Made by a program: the position numbers and the translations under genes
Source of the DNA: an uncultured Tissierellia bacterium
GTDB taxonomy: Bacteria > Bacillota > Clostridia > Tissierellales > Peptoniphilaceae
Assembly: GCA_902489145.1 (NCBI GenBank)
Contig: CABTYV010000015.1
Location: 1 to 26,072 of the forward strand
Length of the DNA: 26,072 nucleotides
Reading direction: 5' to 3'
Notes under the pieces: model-generated
The model's database searches: none
What the model was told of the DNA's origin: nothing
The model's input: the letters and a program-made list of their open reading frames with translations, nothing else
Shown here: piece by piece, positions 15,211 to 22,957 of the stretch
Numbering within the stretch: the stretch's first letter is position 1
How the letters are laid out: each line of letters starts with the position of its first letter

Positions 15211-15230
15211 GTTAGTGAAGAATAGAGACG

Positions 15231-18200
15231 ATGATGCAAAGAAAAACGCAGGAAAATCGATATAAAGTCATCCTGGTGGCCCTGCTCGTCCTGATGGCTC
15301 TTTTGATCTGGAAGCTTTTCCAGCTCATGATCGTCCAGGGAGAGGAATATCGGCGCCTCTCCGAGAGCAAAAGGACCAAGGAGATTACGCTGATCGCCCC
15401 CCGTGGCAATATCTATGACCGAAAGGGGGTGCTTTTAGCAGGTACCCGGATTTCTTACGCAGTCCAGTCCTACAAGGATGAGTTTTTACGCCTGGATAAG
15501 GACAAACGGGATCGGACCCTCACGGACCTGGTCAAATATATGGACCAGGATGGCGTGGACTATCTGGATCAATTCCCCATCGCCAGCAACATCTTCTGCT
15601 ATCAGCAGGAGGACGATTATTTTAAGGAGGGCCAGACTGCTCAAAAAAAGGCCGAGCAGATTCTGATCGATCGGGACCTGGTGGGCGCCTGGATTGAGCG
15701 GACCTATCAGTCCTACACGCCCACCGGCACCTATGAGGTGTCCATGGCGGCCCGCGCGCTTAAGATTTTCTCATTAAAAGGCCATGCGCTTCCGCTTCGA
15801 GTGGATTCTGACCAGGGCTTCGCCGTCCGATTTGACCAGGGATCAGACCGCTACAAAAAGATGGTCGAACAAGGCCAGATTCGTTCGGACGATACGCCGA
15901 TGGGCGTATTGGCGCGGGAAATTGCCAAAAATCCGACCATGCTCAGCCAGATCATGAGCCATCCGGCCGCTCGAAAGCTCGCCTACGACCTGATCAAGGA
16001 GCGAGAATTGACGGGCAATTTGACCCTGCAGCCCTATGCCTATTCCTATCAGGAGGCCCTCCTCCAGAAGAAGGGGCTCTTTCATCAGGTCTTTCCCGAG
16101 ATCGGCCCCAATACGACCGCCCGGGAGGACTTCGTCACCATGCTCACCAGTGCCGCACTGGATGAATTTCTCACGTCCATGGAGGTTGGCCAGGGCAATC
16201 ATTTCGTGATTCCCGCCGAAAAATTGATCAATCAATTGGCCGGGATGGAGAAAAATCTCAACCTAACCTATCGCATTCAGGCCGATGCGAAGTCGGTTTC
16301 AATTGAGTATGAAAAAGAAGAAAATACTACGGAAAAAGCCTTAGATCGGCTGGAGCGCCTGGCGAAGGACCATCAGCTGCTTCCGGCGCTGATTACAGAG
16401 GATGCCTACAAAAATCTGGCGCAAAATGCCCTTTTTAATGCGGGGATCTATCCCGGCATCTTAATCAAGGATTGGCAATATGGATTAGCCAAGGATAACC
16501 ATGATTTCTTGAAGCGCTACAAGGTGGAGGAGGGCGAAAATCCGGAGGCGACCTTTTTAAAACTGATGACCAAAAGGCATCTGAGTGCGACGGGCGATGC
16601 GATTTGGGATTATGGCAAGCTGGTGACGGAGGGGCGGATCATCTGGCAGGCGGATTATGCTTATACCCCGGTCAATCTATGCTATGAGCTCTCTGCCAAT
16701 ACGGTGGCGAAGCTTCAGGAGCATATTCCAGACACCACTGGGATCATGGTTTCCCGCGAGGCCATCCGCTACTATCCGCACGGCGAGACGGCCTGCCATA
16801 TTTTAGGCTATATCGGAAAAATCGCAACCGACGGCGAGATTGAAAAATACGTGAAGACCAAGGGCTATCAGCCCAATGAGCTGGTCGGGAAGACGGGGGT
16901 GGAGGAGGCTTTTGAGGACACCCTCCATGGGGTGAGTGGCAAAGAGGTGGTGATGATCGACTCCCGGGGCAACCGCACCGAGACGCTCTCCCGCAAGGAG
17001 CCCAAGTCTGGGAATAATCTCTATCTGACCATCGATTACGATTTTCAGGCCCAGTCGGAAGCCTTTACAAAAAATACCATTCTTTCGATCAAATATGGAT
17101 TGCCCTACCAGTCCCCCTGGGGCGATTACAAGAAGATTGCGGCCTCCCGGTCGATCAACTCGGGCAGCATGGTTTCGGTGGATCCCAAGACGGGCGAGCT
17201 CCTGGCCATGGTTTCCTATCCGATGTATGATCCCAATCTTTTCGTGACCGGCATTTCGGCTTCGGATTGGGAACGACTCAACGATGAGCAGAATCCGGAT
17301 AAAAATAAACCCAAACCCTTGATGAACCTGATCAGCCAAACGGCGGTTCAGCCGGGTTCGATTTTCAAGACCGTCGTCGGGCTTTCTGCATTAGACCATG
17401 GACTCAACCCCAAGCAGACGGCCAATTGCTCGGGGTACATGGATGTGGGGGACACCCGTTTCCGTTGCTGGATCTTCGGCACCCACGGAGGCGCCCACGG
17501 ACGCGAGAACCTCTATACGGCAATCCGGGACTCCTGCAACTACTACTTTTATACCTTGGGTTTGGGGAAGGATCCGAAAGGCGCCTCCAGCCCAAACTTT
17601 AAGCTCGATATTGACCAGCTGGGGGAGACGGCTCGAAAGCTGCATATGGATCAACCCTCCGGGCTAGAGATCAATGTGCCCAGGGAAACCAAGGCGGCCA
17701 TTCCCTCGAAGGAGGGCAAGCTGGAGCTATCCATTGCCCTGTTAAAACGCTTTTTAGAGGAAAACCTGCCTCGCTATAAAAAGACCACGCTATCGAAGAA
17801 TCCTTCGATGATCCAAAAGGATATTCAACAGATCCTCTCCTGGGCCAACGAGAAAGAGCTCGTCAGCAGAAACACGGTCATCAAAAGGCTCGATGCGCTG
17901 GGCTATGATCCCATCACGCCACAGAAGGGGAGTCGGAGTGGTCTGGCAGATATTCTGAAATATTCTTATTTTAACCAGATCCATTGGACCCAGGCCGATG
18001 CGCTCAACACCATGATTGGGCAGGGGCAAAACGCTTATTCGCCCTTAACCATGCTGAAGGTGACCGCTGCCATTGCCAGCCACGGACAAAGCAAGCGCTT
18101 CACCCTGGTGCGGGAAATTCGGGGCTCGGACAATAAGACCATGGTCTATAAACAGACCCCCAAGGATCATTTGGTGGATATACCGGAGACGCATTTTCAA

Positions 18201-18584
18201 GACATTCAAAAGGGGATGGAATTATCGGCGGGGGTCTACCAGCCAATTAACCACACCGTGCCTTTTCAAATTGCCAGTAAAACCGGGACGGCCACCCGGG
18301 ATGATATCGATCCTCGCACAGGCGTCAATTATACGCCCTATGCCTGGACCATCGGTTTTGCACCGGCCAAGGATCCCCAGATTGCTACGGTTATCTTTGC
18401 CCCCTTGGGCAATACTTCCGTCAACCTTCTGCCCCTGCTCCGAGACGGCTTTGCTTCCTACCTGAAAAGTCCGATCGTCAATGAAAATTATCGGGAAGGG
18501 GCCTACGATGGCTACGTAAGCTATGAACCCTTGCCGGTTCGGCCGGGTGAAGAGGAAAAGGGGGGGACGCAGGAAAGACCATAG
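15231..18584 (+). CDS. Penicillin-binding protein 2-like transpeptidase, very large form
   Basis: Class B penicillin-binding protein for lateral wall crosslinking, 1117 residues against roughly 600-700 in most PBP2. A short cytoplasmic start and one helix (about 14-32) precede IAPRGNIYDRKGVLLA. A segment of about 400 residues (roughly 90-490) with no family I recognise then separates this from the dimerisation part YPHGETACHILGYIGK and GKTGVEEAFEDTLHG. Catalytic motifs are intact: SIFK (S710, K713), SCN (768-770) and KTG (1017-1019). SxN to KTG is about 247 residues, roughly 90 longer than in E. coli PBP2, with a helical, Lys/Gln-rich insert. The start at 15231 has a weak GAGACG ribosome site and lies 20 bases after mreD; the next codon is also ATG. 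A clostridial PBP2 of about 1000 residues would be the nearest type. Confidence 0.95.
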   Translation: MMQRKTQENRYKVILVALLVLMALLIWKLFQLMIVQGEEYRRLSESKRTKEITLIAPRGNIYDRKGVLLAGTRISYAVQSYKDEFLRLDKDKRDRTLTDLVKYMDQDGVDYLDQFPIASNIFCYQQEDDYFKEGQTAQKKAEQILIDRDLVGAWIERTYQSYTPTGTYEVSMAARALKIFSLKGHALPLRVDSDQGFAVRFDQGSDRYKKMVEQGQIRSDDTPMGVLAREIAKNPTMLSQIMSHPAARKLAYDLIKERELTGNLTLQPYAYSYQEALLQKKGLFHQVFPEIGPNTTAREDFVTMLTSAALDEFLTSMEVGQGNHFVIPAEKLINQLAGMEKNLNLTYRIQADAKSVSIEYEKEENTTEKALDRLERLAKDHQLLPALITEDAYKNLAQNALFNAGIYPGILIKDWQYGLAKDNHDFLKRYKVEEGENPEATFLKLMTKRHLSATGDAIWDYGKLVTEGRIIWQADYAYTPVNLCYELSANTVAKLQEHIPDTTGIMVSREAIRYYPHGETACHILGYIGKIATDGEIEKYVKTKGYQPNELVGKTGVEEAFEDTLHGVSGKEVVMIDSRGNRTETLSRKEPKSGNNLYLTIDYDFQAQSEAFTKNTILSIKYGLPYQSPWGDYKKIAASRSINSGSMVSVDPKTGELLAMVSYPMYDPNLFVTGISASDWERLNDEQNPDKNKPKPLMNLISQTAVQPGSIFKTVVGLSALDHGLNPKQTANCSGYMDVGDTRFRCWIFGTHGGAHGRENLYTAIRDSCNYYFYTLGLGKDPKGASSPNFKLDIDQLGETARKLHMDQPSGLEINVPRETKAAIPSKEGKLELSIALLKRFLEENLPRYKKTTLSKNPSMIQKDIQQILSWANEKELVSRNTVIKRLDALGYDPITPQKGSRSGLADILKYSYFNQIHWTQADALNTMIGQGQNAYSPLTMLKVTAAIASHGQSKRFTLVREIRGSDNKTMVYKQTPKDHLVDIPETHFQDIQKGMELSAGVYQPINHTVPFQIASKTGTATRDDIDPRTGVNYTPYAWTIGFAPAKDPQIATVIFAPLGNTSVNLLPLLRDGFASYLKSPIVNENYREGAYDGYVSYEPLPVRPGEEEKGGTQERP

Positions 18585-18593
18585 AGGGATCAG

Positions 18594-18622
18594 TTGATTT
18601 TTCTTTATTTTCCTGTTATAAT
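18594..18622 (+). promoter_or_regulatory. Promoter for rplU-prp-rpmA
   Basis: TTGATT (18594-18599), a 17-base spacer and a perfect TATAAT (18617-18622), ten bases after PBP2. Transcription should begin near 18629, leaving an 84-base leader before rplU. Confidence 0.9.
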
Positions 18623-18628
18623 ACGTCA

Positions 18629-18712
18629 ATGTGTAACCGCACGAAAAAGGTCTTTGTAAATCGCAGAAGCGATACCTTTCCAGGCGAGTCTAACAGTAAA
18701 GGAGTACGAGTG
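18629..18712 (+). promoter_or_regulatory. Structured rplU leader, probable L21 autoregulatory RNA
   Basis: Between the predicted start of transcription and rplU the leader folds as AAAGGT (18646-18651) with ACCTTT (18674-18679), enclosing ATCGC-AGAA-GCGAT (18660-18673). AAAGGAG follows. Firmicutes rplU genes are known to carry an L21 leader motif; position and fold fit, but I recognised it by context and hairpins, not by a covariance model. An ATG at 18629 is at the transcription start and is not a translation start. Confidence 0.6.
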
Positions 18713-19021
18713 ATGTATGCAGTAGTGGAAACCGGTGGAAAGCAGTACCGGGTTGAAGAAGGCAACAAGCTGAGCATTGAAAAAATTGAGGGCGCCGTCG
18801 GAGATGCCTGCGATTTGGAGCAGGTCCTGCTTTTGGGCGGTGAGGAGCTCAAGGTGGGCAAGCCCTACGTCGAAGGGGCCAAGGTCCGAGTCAAGGTGCT
18901 GGCCCAGGGACGCGGAAAGAAAATTTTCGTTGGTAAGTTTAAAGCCAAAAAAGGCTATAAGCGCAAACAGGGCCACCGTCAACCTTATACGCTGGTCGAG
19001 GTGGAAGCCATCCAGGGCTAA
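18713..19021 (+). CDS. rplU: Ribosomal protein L21
   Basis: Large-subunit protein of 102 residues, the normal length, beginning MYAVVETGGKQYRVEEG and ending in YTLVEVEAI; KAKKGYKRKQGHRQP is the conserved rRNA-binding tail. AAGGAG lies eight bases before the ATG. First gene of rplU-prp-rpmA; its TAATG stop overlaps the prp start. Probably controlled by the hairpin leader in front of it. Confidence 0.98.
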   Translation: MYAVVETGGKQYRVEEGNKLSIEKIEGAVGDACDLEQVLLLGGEELKVGKPYVEGAKVRVKVLAQGRGKKIFVGKFKAKKGYKRKQGHRQPYTLVEVEAIQG

Positions 19022-19356
19022 TGATTCAGGTTACGATTCAGAAGGGGCCGGGGCCAGACGACTATCGAGGATTTGAGATGAGCGGTCACGCCAACTCCGA
19101 CCAGCGAGGAAAAGACCTGGTCTGCTGTGCCGCTTCGACCTTAGGCATCGGGACGGTCAATCTGCTGGGTGAATTGCTGGGCCTGCCCATTAAGAGAAAG
19201 CTGGCTGACGGCTATCTTTCTGTACACCTGCCCGAAGACCTTGATGCGGAAGCACTTACGCTTGCAAGGTTTGCGATCCAGGGTTTTCAGTATAATATGC
19301 GGGAGCTTGCCAAAAGCTATCCGAACTATATTTCGATTCAAATAAGAAAGGAATAG
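19021..19356 (+). CDS. prp: Ribosomal-processing cysteine protease Prp
   Basis: Small cysteine protease (111 residues) that removes the N-terminal extension of ribosomal protein L27. SGHANSDQRGKDLVC carries the predicted catalytic pair His23 and Cys35, with the spacing known for Staphylococcus aureus Prp (H22/C34). It lies between rplU and rpmA, the standard place, overlapping rplU by one base and four bases before rpmA. The substrate is visible next door: L27 begins with the extension NLQLFSSKKG. Formerly labelled YsxB or DUF464. Confidence 0.95.
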   Translation: MIQVTIQKGPGPDDYRGFEMSGHANSDQRGKDLVCCAASTLGIGTVNLLGELLGLPIKRKLADGYLSVHLPEDLDAEALTLARFAIQGFQYNMRELAKSYPNYISIQIRKE

Positions 19357-19360
19357 ACCA

Positions 19361-19651
19361 ATGAAATTTAACCTTCAATTATTCTCCTCTAAAAAGGGGG
19401 TTTCTTCTTCCAAAAACGGTCGTGATTCGCGTTCCAAGCGTCTGGGCGTAAAAAAGCATGACGGCGTTGTCGTAAAGACGGGCCAGATCATTGTGCGCCA
19501 GCGTGGTACACGGATTCATCCAGGACTGGGTGTGAAGCGTGGTGGGGATGATACCCTCTTCGCCGTGGCGCCCGGCGTTGTCCGCTTTGAAATGGTGGGC
19601 AAGAAGAAGACCGTTTCGGTGTATCCTGTTGCGGAAGTTGCCACCGCTTAG
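19361..19651 (+). CDS. rpmA: Ribosomal protein L27 with Prp-cleavable extension
   Basis: Large-subunit protein of 96 residues whose N-terminus reaches the peptidyl-transferase centre. It starts MKFNLQLFSSKKGVSSS, where Firmicutes L27 has a short extension that must be cut after the Phe; cleavage between F8 and S9 is predicted here. The rest (IIVRQRGTRIHPG, GVKRGGDDTLFAV) is conserved. AAAGGAA lies before the ATG. A terminator-like hairpin follows, so it probably closes the main transcript. Confidence 0.98.
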   Translation: MKFNLQLFSSKKGVSSSKNGRDSRSKRLGVKKHDGVVVKTGQIIVRQRGTRIHPGLGVKRGGDDTLFAVAPGVVRFEMVGKKKTVSVYPVAEVATA

Positions 19652-19674
19652 TGGCGGGTGGCTTTGATAAAAAG

Positions 19675-19697
19675 GAGTCGCTTCGGCGGCTCTTTTT
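19675..19697 (+). terminator. Terminator or attenuator between rpmA and obgE
   Basis: Stem GAGTCGC/GCGGCTC (one T-G pair) around the stable TTCG tetraloop, followed by five T. No clear promoter lies between it and obgE, so partial readthrough probably feeds obgE. Confidence 0.8.
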
Positions 19698-19728
19698 CTT
19701 TATACCAGGAGCGGGGAAAGGAGGGCCG

Positions 19729-21003
19729 ATGTTTATTGATACAGCAAAGATTCATTTGCAGGCCGGCAAGGGGGGCGATGGCGTCGTTTCCTGGCGGCGG
19801 GAAGCGTTCATTCCGGCGGGCGGCCCGGATGGAGGCGATGGGGGCCGGGGCGGCTCCATCTACCTGGTGGCTGATGAAAACGTCGCGACGCTGATGGATT
19901 ATAAATATCAGGGCAGCTATAAAGCGGGTGCCGGTCAAGCCGGTATGGGGAAAAAACAGACCGGAAAATCAGCGGAGGATCTCTATCTTAAGGTCCCGGT
20001 AGGCACGCTGGTTCGCGAGGCCCAGTCTCGCCTGCCCATCTGCGATTTTACGGCCCACGGCCAGACCTTTCTGGTGGTCAAAGGCGGAAAAGGCGGCAAG
20101 GGCAATACCCATTTTAAAAATGCGGTTCGTCAGGCACCTCGCTTTGCCTTGCCCGGTCAGCGGGGCCAGGAGCTGGACATTCTCCTGGAGGTCAAGCTGA
20201 TTGCGGATGTGGGACTGGTGGGGCTGCCCAATGTAGGGAAGTCCACCCTGCTTTCTATTTTGTCAAACGCCAGGCCCAAGATTGCCAATTATCACTTTAC
20301 GACCCTGGAGCCCAACCTGGGGGTCGTGGCGGTCGACCGATCCTCCTCTTTTGTCCTGGCAGACATTCCTGGTTTGGTAGAAGGTGCCAGTGAGGGAGCG
20401 GGCCTGGGTGATGCCTTTCTTCGCCATATCGAGCGGACCCGTCTCTTGGTTCATGTGCTGGATATGGCCGGCAGCGAGGGGCGGGATCCCCTGGCCGATT
20501 TCACCCTGATCCAAGGAGAGCTGGCAGCCTATCACGAGGCGCTGGAGCAGCGGGTCCAAATTATCTTCGCAAATAAGATGGACCTGCCGGGCGCAAGGGA
20601 GCACCTGGATCGCTTTCGGGCGGCTGATCCCCTTCCGGGCGCTCTGATTTTAGAGGGCTCTGCCGCTACGACCCAGGGGGTTTCGGCTTTGAAGCAGGCC
20701 ATGTGGCAGGCCCTGAGCCGGTATCCCAAGACGCACGAGAGCCTGGCAGAGGATGTAGTGGATCTCTCACAATTCTTCAAGCGGGATGAAGGGATCAGCG
20801 TCAGGCGGAAGGGTCATGTGATTGAAGTGCGAGGCGAGCCGGTACAGGATCTTTCTCGTCGCTTGATCATGGAGGATGAAGATTCCATCCGCTATTTTGA
20901 ATTGACCCTAGAAAAGATGGGCGTAATGGACCGGATTCGCTCACTCGATCCGACCGAGGCCGACAGCATCGATATCGAAGGCTTCGAATTTGATTGGTTA
21001 TAG
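19729..21003 (+). CDS. obgE: GTPase Obg (CgtA)
   Basis: Essential large-subunit assembly GTPase, 424 residues. The glycine-rich Obg fold covers residues about 1-157 (GGPDGGDGGRGGSIYL). The G domain has G1 GLPNVGKS from 165, TTLEPNLG for switch I, DIPGLVEGAS from 212, NKMD from 282 and SAATTQG near 313. A C-terminal OCT domain follows (about residues 345-424). The ATG at 19729 has GGAAAGGAGG upstream and starts MFIDTAKIHLQAGKGGDG, the family start; the longer frame beginning at 19651 runs through the terminator and is not used. rpmA-obgE is a standard neighbour pair. Confidence 0.97.
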   Translation: MFIDTAKIHLQAGKGGDGVVSWRREAFIPAGGPDGGDGGRGGSIYLVADENVATLMDYKYQGSYKAGAGQAGMGKKQTGKSAEDLYLKVPVGTLVREAQSRLPICDFTAHGQTFLVVKGGKGGKGNTHFKNAVRQAPRFALPGQRGQELDILLEVKLIADVGLVGLPNVGKSTLLSILSNARPKIANYHFTTLEPNLGVVAVDRSSSFVLADIPGLVEGASEGAGLGDAFLRHIERTRLLVHVLDMAGSEGRDPLADFTLIQGELAAYHEALEQRVQIIFANKMDLPGAREHLDRFRAADPLPGALILEGSAATTQGVSALKQAMWQALSRYPKTHESLAEDVVDLSQFFKRDEGISVRRKGHVIEVRGEPVQDLSRRLIMEDEDSIRYFELTLEKMGVMDRIRSLDPTEADSIDIEGFEFDWL

Positions 21004-21006
21004 GGC

Positions 21007-21035
21007 GTGCAGGAGCGGGACGTCCGATTTATAAT
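21007..21035 (+). promoter_or_regulatory. Promoter for guaB
   Basis: A perfect -10 TATAAT (21030-21035) with GTGCAG 17 bases upstream as a poor -35. It lies in the 81-base gap before guaB, leaving a leader of about 42 bases. The palindrome GGACGTCC (21018-21025) sits between the two hexamers and could be a protein site. Confidence 0.5.
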
Positions 21036-21084
21036 AGATGACAGGATGAATAGGCTCTGATAGGGCGATCAAGAAGGAGGAAGC

Positions 21085-22593
21085 ATGGCACAATATCTGA
21101 ATGAACCGTCACGCACTTTTAATGAATACCTGTTGATTCCAGGCTATTCGTCGGCCGAAAATATTCCCGAGCATGTCGATTTGACCACCCCTTTGGTCCG
21201 CTATAAGAAGGGGGAGAAACCGGATCTTTCCCTGCGCATTCCTCTGGTTTCTGCGATCATGCAATCCGTTTCCAACGATACCCTGGCGATCGCCTTGGCC
21301 GGGCAGGGGGGCTTGTCCTTTATTTATGGTTCCCAGACCATCGAGAGCCAGGCGGCGATGATCAAAAAGGTCAAGGATTACAAGGCGGGCTTCGTTCCTT
21401 CGGACTCCAACATTGCCCCCGAATCGACCCTGGATGATATTTTAGCCCTCCGTCGGGAGAGTGGTCATTCGACCATGGCGGTCACGGAGGATGGGACCCA
21501 GCATGGAAAGCTGGTTGGCATCGTCACCTCGCGGGATTACCGCCTTTCCAGAATGAAGGGGACGGAGCAGGCCAAGGACTTCATGACCCCCGTGGAGCAT
21601 ATGGTCATGGGCAAGGACGGCATTACGCTCTCCGAGGCCAATGATATCCTGTGGGATAACAAGCTCAATGCTCTGCCGATCGTGGATGAGGAGGGGCGGC
21701 TGGTCTCCTTCGTCTTCCGAAAGGATTATGACCGTCATAAGGCCAATCCCAATGAGCTGTTGGATCCCCACAAGCGTCTCTTGGTGGGCGCCGGGATCAA
21801 TACACGCGACTACGAAACGCGCGTACCGGCGCTTATAGAAGCGGGCGTAGATGTGCTCTGCATCGACTCTTCGGAGGGTTTTTCCGAATGGCAGAAAAGG
21901 ACCATCGAGTGGATCCGCCATCGCTATGGAAACTCGGTCAAGGTCGGCGCGGGCAATGTGGTGGACGGCGAAGGCTTCCGCTTCCTTGCTGAGGCAGGAG
22001 CTGATTTCATCAAAATCGGGATTGGCGGCGGCTCGATCTGCATAACCCGGGAGACCAAAGGGATCGGGCGTGGTCAGGCCACGGCCGTGATCGATGTCGC
22101 CAGGGAGCGCAACCGATACCTGGAGGAGACGGGCGTTTATGTGCCGATTTGCTCGGACGGCGGGATTGTTTATGACCATCACATTACGCTGGCGTTGGCG
22201 ATGGGGGCGGACTTCTGTATGCTCGGACGCTATTTCGCCCGCTTCGATGAGTCTCCAACCGCCAAGATCAATATCAACGGCACGATGATGAAGGAATATT
22301 GGGGCGAGGGATCGGCGCGGGCCCGAAACTGGGAGCGCTATGATTTGGGCGGCAAAAAGGGCCTCAAATTTGAGGAGGGGGTTGACTCCTATGTCCCCTA
22401 TGCCGGTACCCTCAAGGATAACGTGGAGGCTTCCCTTTCCAAAGTGAAGGCCACCATGTGCAATTGCGGTGCGCTCACCTTAGACGAGCTGCACGACAAG
22501 GCCAAGCTGACCCTGGTTTCCTCGACCTCCATCGTTGAGGGCGGCGCCCACGACGTGCTGACCAAGAACGCCAATTCCTTAAACTATAACTAG
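21085..22593 (+). CDS. guaB: IMP dehydrogenase, Tritrichomonas-type
   Basis: Oxidises IMP to XMP with NAD+, the first committed step to GMP. 502 residues. The barrel holds PLVSAIMQSVS, VGAGNVVDGEGF and the catalytic loop IGGGSICITRETKGIGRGQ with Cys319; the flap EYWGEGSARARNWERYD provides R418 and Y419. A CBS pair is inserted at about residues 110-225 (HSTMAVTEDG, LNALPIVDEEG). These catalytic numbers coincide with those of the Tritrichomonas foetus enzyme, and the wording of the active-site loops matches it far better than E. coli-type GuaB. Ribosome site AAGGAGG is at ideal distance. It has its own promoter and terminator. Confidence 0.97.
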   Translation: MAQYLNEPSRTFNEYLLIPGYSSAENIPEHVDLTTPLVRYKKGEKPDLSLRIPLVSAIMQSVSNDTLAIALAGQGGLSFIYGSQTIESQAAMIKKVKDYKAGFVPSDSNIAPESTLDDILALRRESGHSTMAVTEDGTQHGKLVGIVTSRDYRLSRMKGTEQAKDFMTPVEHMVMGKDGITLSEANDILWDNKLNALPIVDEEGRLVSFVFRKDYDRHKANPNELLDPHKRLLVGAGINTRDYETRVPALIEAGVDVLCIDSSEGFSEWQKRTIEWIRHRYGNSVKVGAGNVVDGEGFRFLAEAGADFIKIGIGGGSICITRETKGIGRGQATAVIDVARERNRYLEETGVYVPICSDGGIVYDHHITLALAMGADFCMLGRYFARFDESPTAKININGTMMKEYWGEGSARARNWERYDLGGKKGLKFEEGVDSYVPYAGTLKDNVEASLSKVKATMCNCGALTLDELHDKAKLTLVSSTSIVEGGAHDVLTKNANSLNYN

Positions 22594-22682
22594 ACAGCTG
22601 ATGATGCGGTGTCCTACTGCTTTCCATTGGTCGCAAATCAGATGGATTGTCTCATCACAAGAAAGCACTTACTAAAAATTGA

Positions 22683-22724
22683 CGGGAGCTCAGCAGCCTT
22701 CAAAGGACTGAGCCCCCGCTTTTT
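22683..22724 (+). terminator. Terminator of guaB
   Basis: Stem CGGG-A-GCTCAG pairing with CTGAGC-C-CCCG (one A-C mismatch); the loop contains CCTT-CA-AAGG, so the hairpin extends further. C and five T follow. It lies 89 bases past guaB; I see nothing else in that gap. Confidence 0.88.
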
Positions 22725-22759
22725 CATGCAGGCTTCGATAAGGAATTTTTAATTTTTTC

Positions 22760-22788
22760 TTGCATTGCAGGGACTCATCGAGTAAAAT
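22760..22788 (+). promoter_or_regulatory. Promoter for tRNA-Ala
   Basis: TTGCAT (22760-22765), a 17-base spacer and TAAAAT (22783-22788), ending 23 bases before the tRNA. The distance and -35 resemble those of tRNA-Leu(GAG). Confidence 0.75.
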
Positions 22789-22811
22789 TGTAATGTTCTG
22801 AATGAACGTGT

Positions 22812-22884
22812 GGGTCAGTAGCTCAGTTGGGAGAGCGCTGCGTTCGCAACGCAGAGGTCGTGGGTTCGAATCCCATCTGATCCA
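22812..22884 (+). tRNA. tRNA-Ala (anticodon CGC)
   Basis: A 73-base tRNA with acceptor GGGTCAG pairing with CTGATCC. The third pair is G-T (G3:U70), the alanine identity element, and the discriminator is A. Anticodon stem CTGCG/CGCAG surrounds TTCGCAA (anticodon CGC, reads GCG). D-arm AGCTC/GAGC and T-loop TTCGAAT are normal. CCA is not encoded. No U-tract terminator follows before the next gene. Confidence 0.96.
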
Positions 22885-22885
22885 T

Positions 22886-22908
22886 TTTCGCTTTTTTTGG
22901 AAGCGAAA
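22886..22908 (+). other. Hairpin between tRNA-Ala and the CofE-family gene
   Basis: TTTCGCTT pairs with AAGCGAAA around a T-rich loop of seven bases. It is not followed by T residues, so it should not terminate on the plus strand. It could be a processing or stability element in a joint transcript. Confidence 0.4.
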
Positions 22909-22957
22909 CAAGCGGTGAATAAGCGCCGGAGCCTAGCCAAACAAGGAGGAAACAGCA

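Noticed and set aside
18629..18712. Possible 28-residue N-terminal extension of L21 from an ATG at 18629.
   Set aside because: The ATG is at the predicted transcription start, and L21 has its normal length from the ATG at 18713.
22594..22682. Small gene or second promoter after guaB.
   Set aside because: No start with a ribosome site is present, and the best hexamer pair (TTGTCT and TACTAA) matches poorly.
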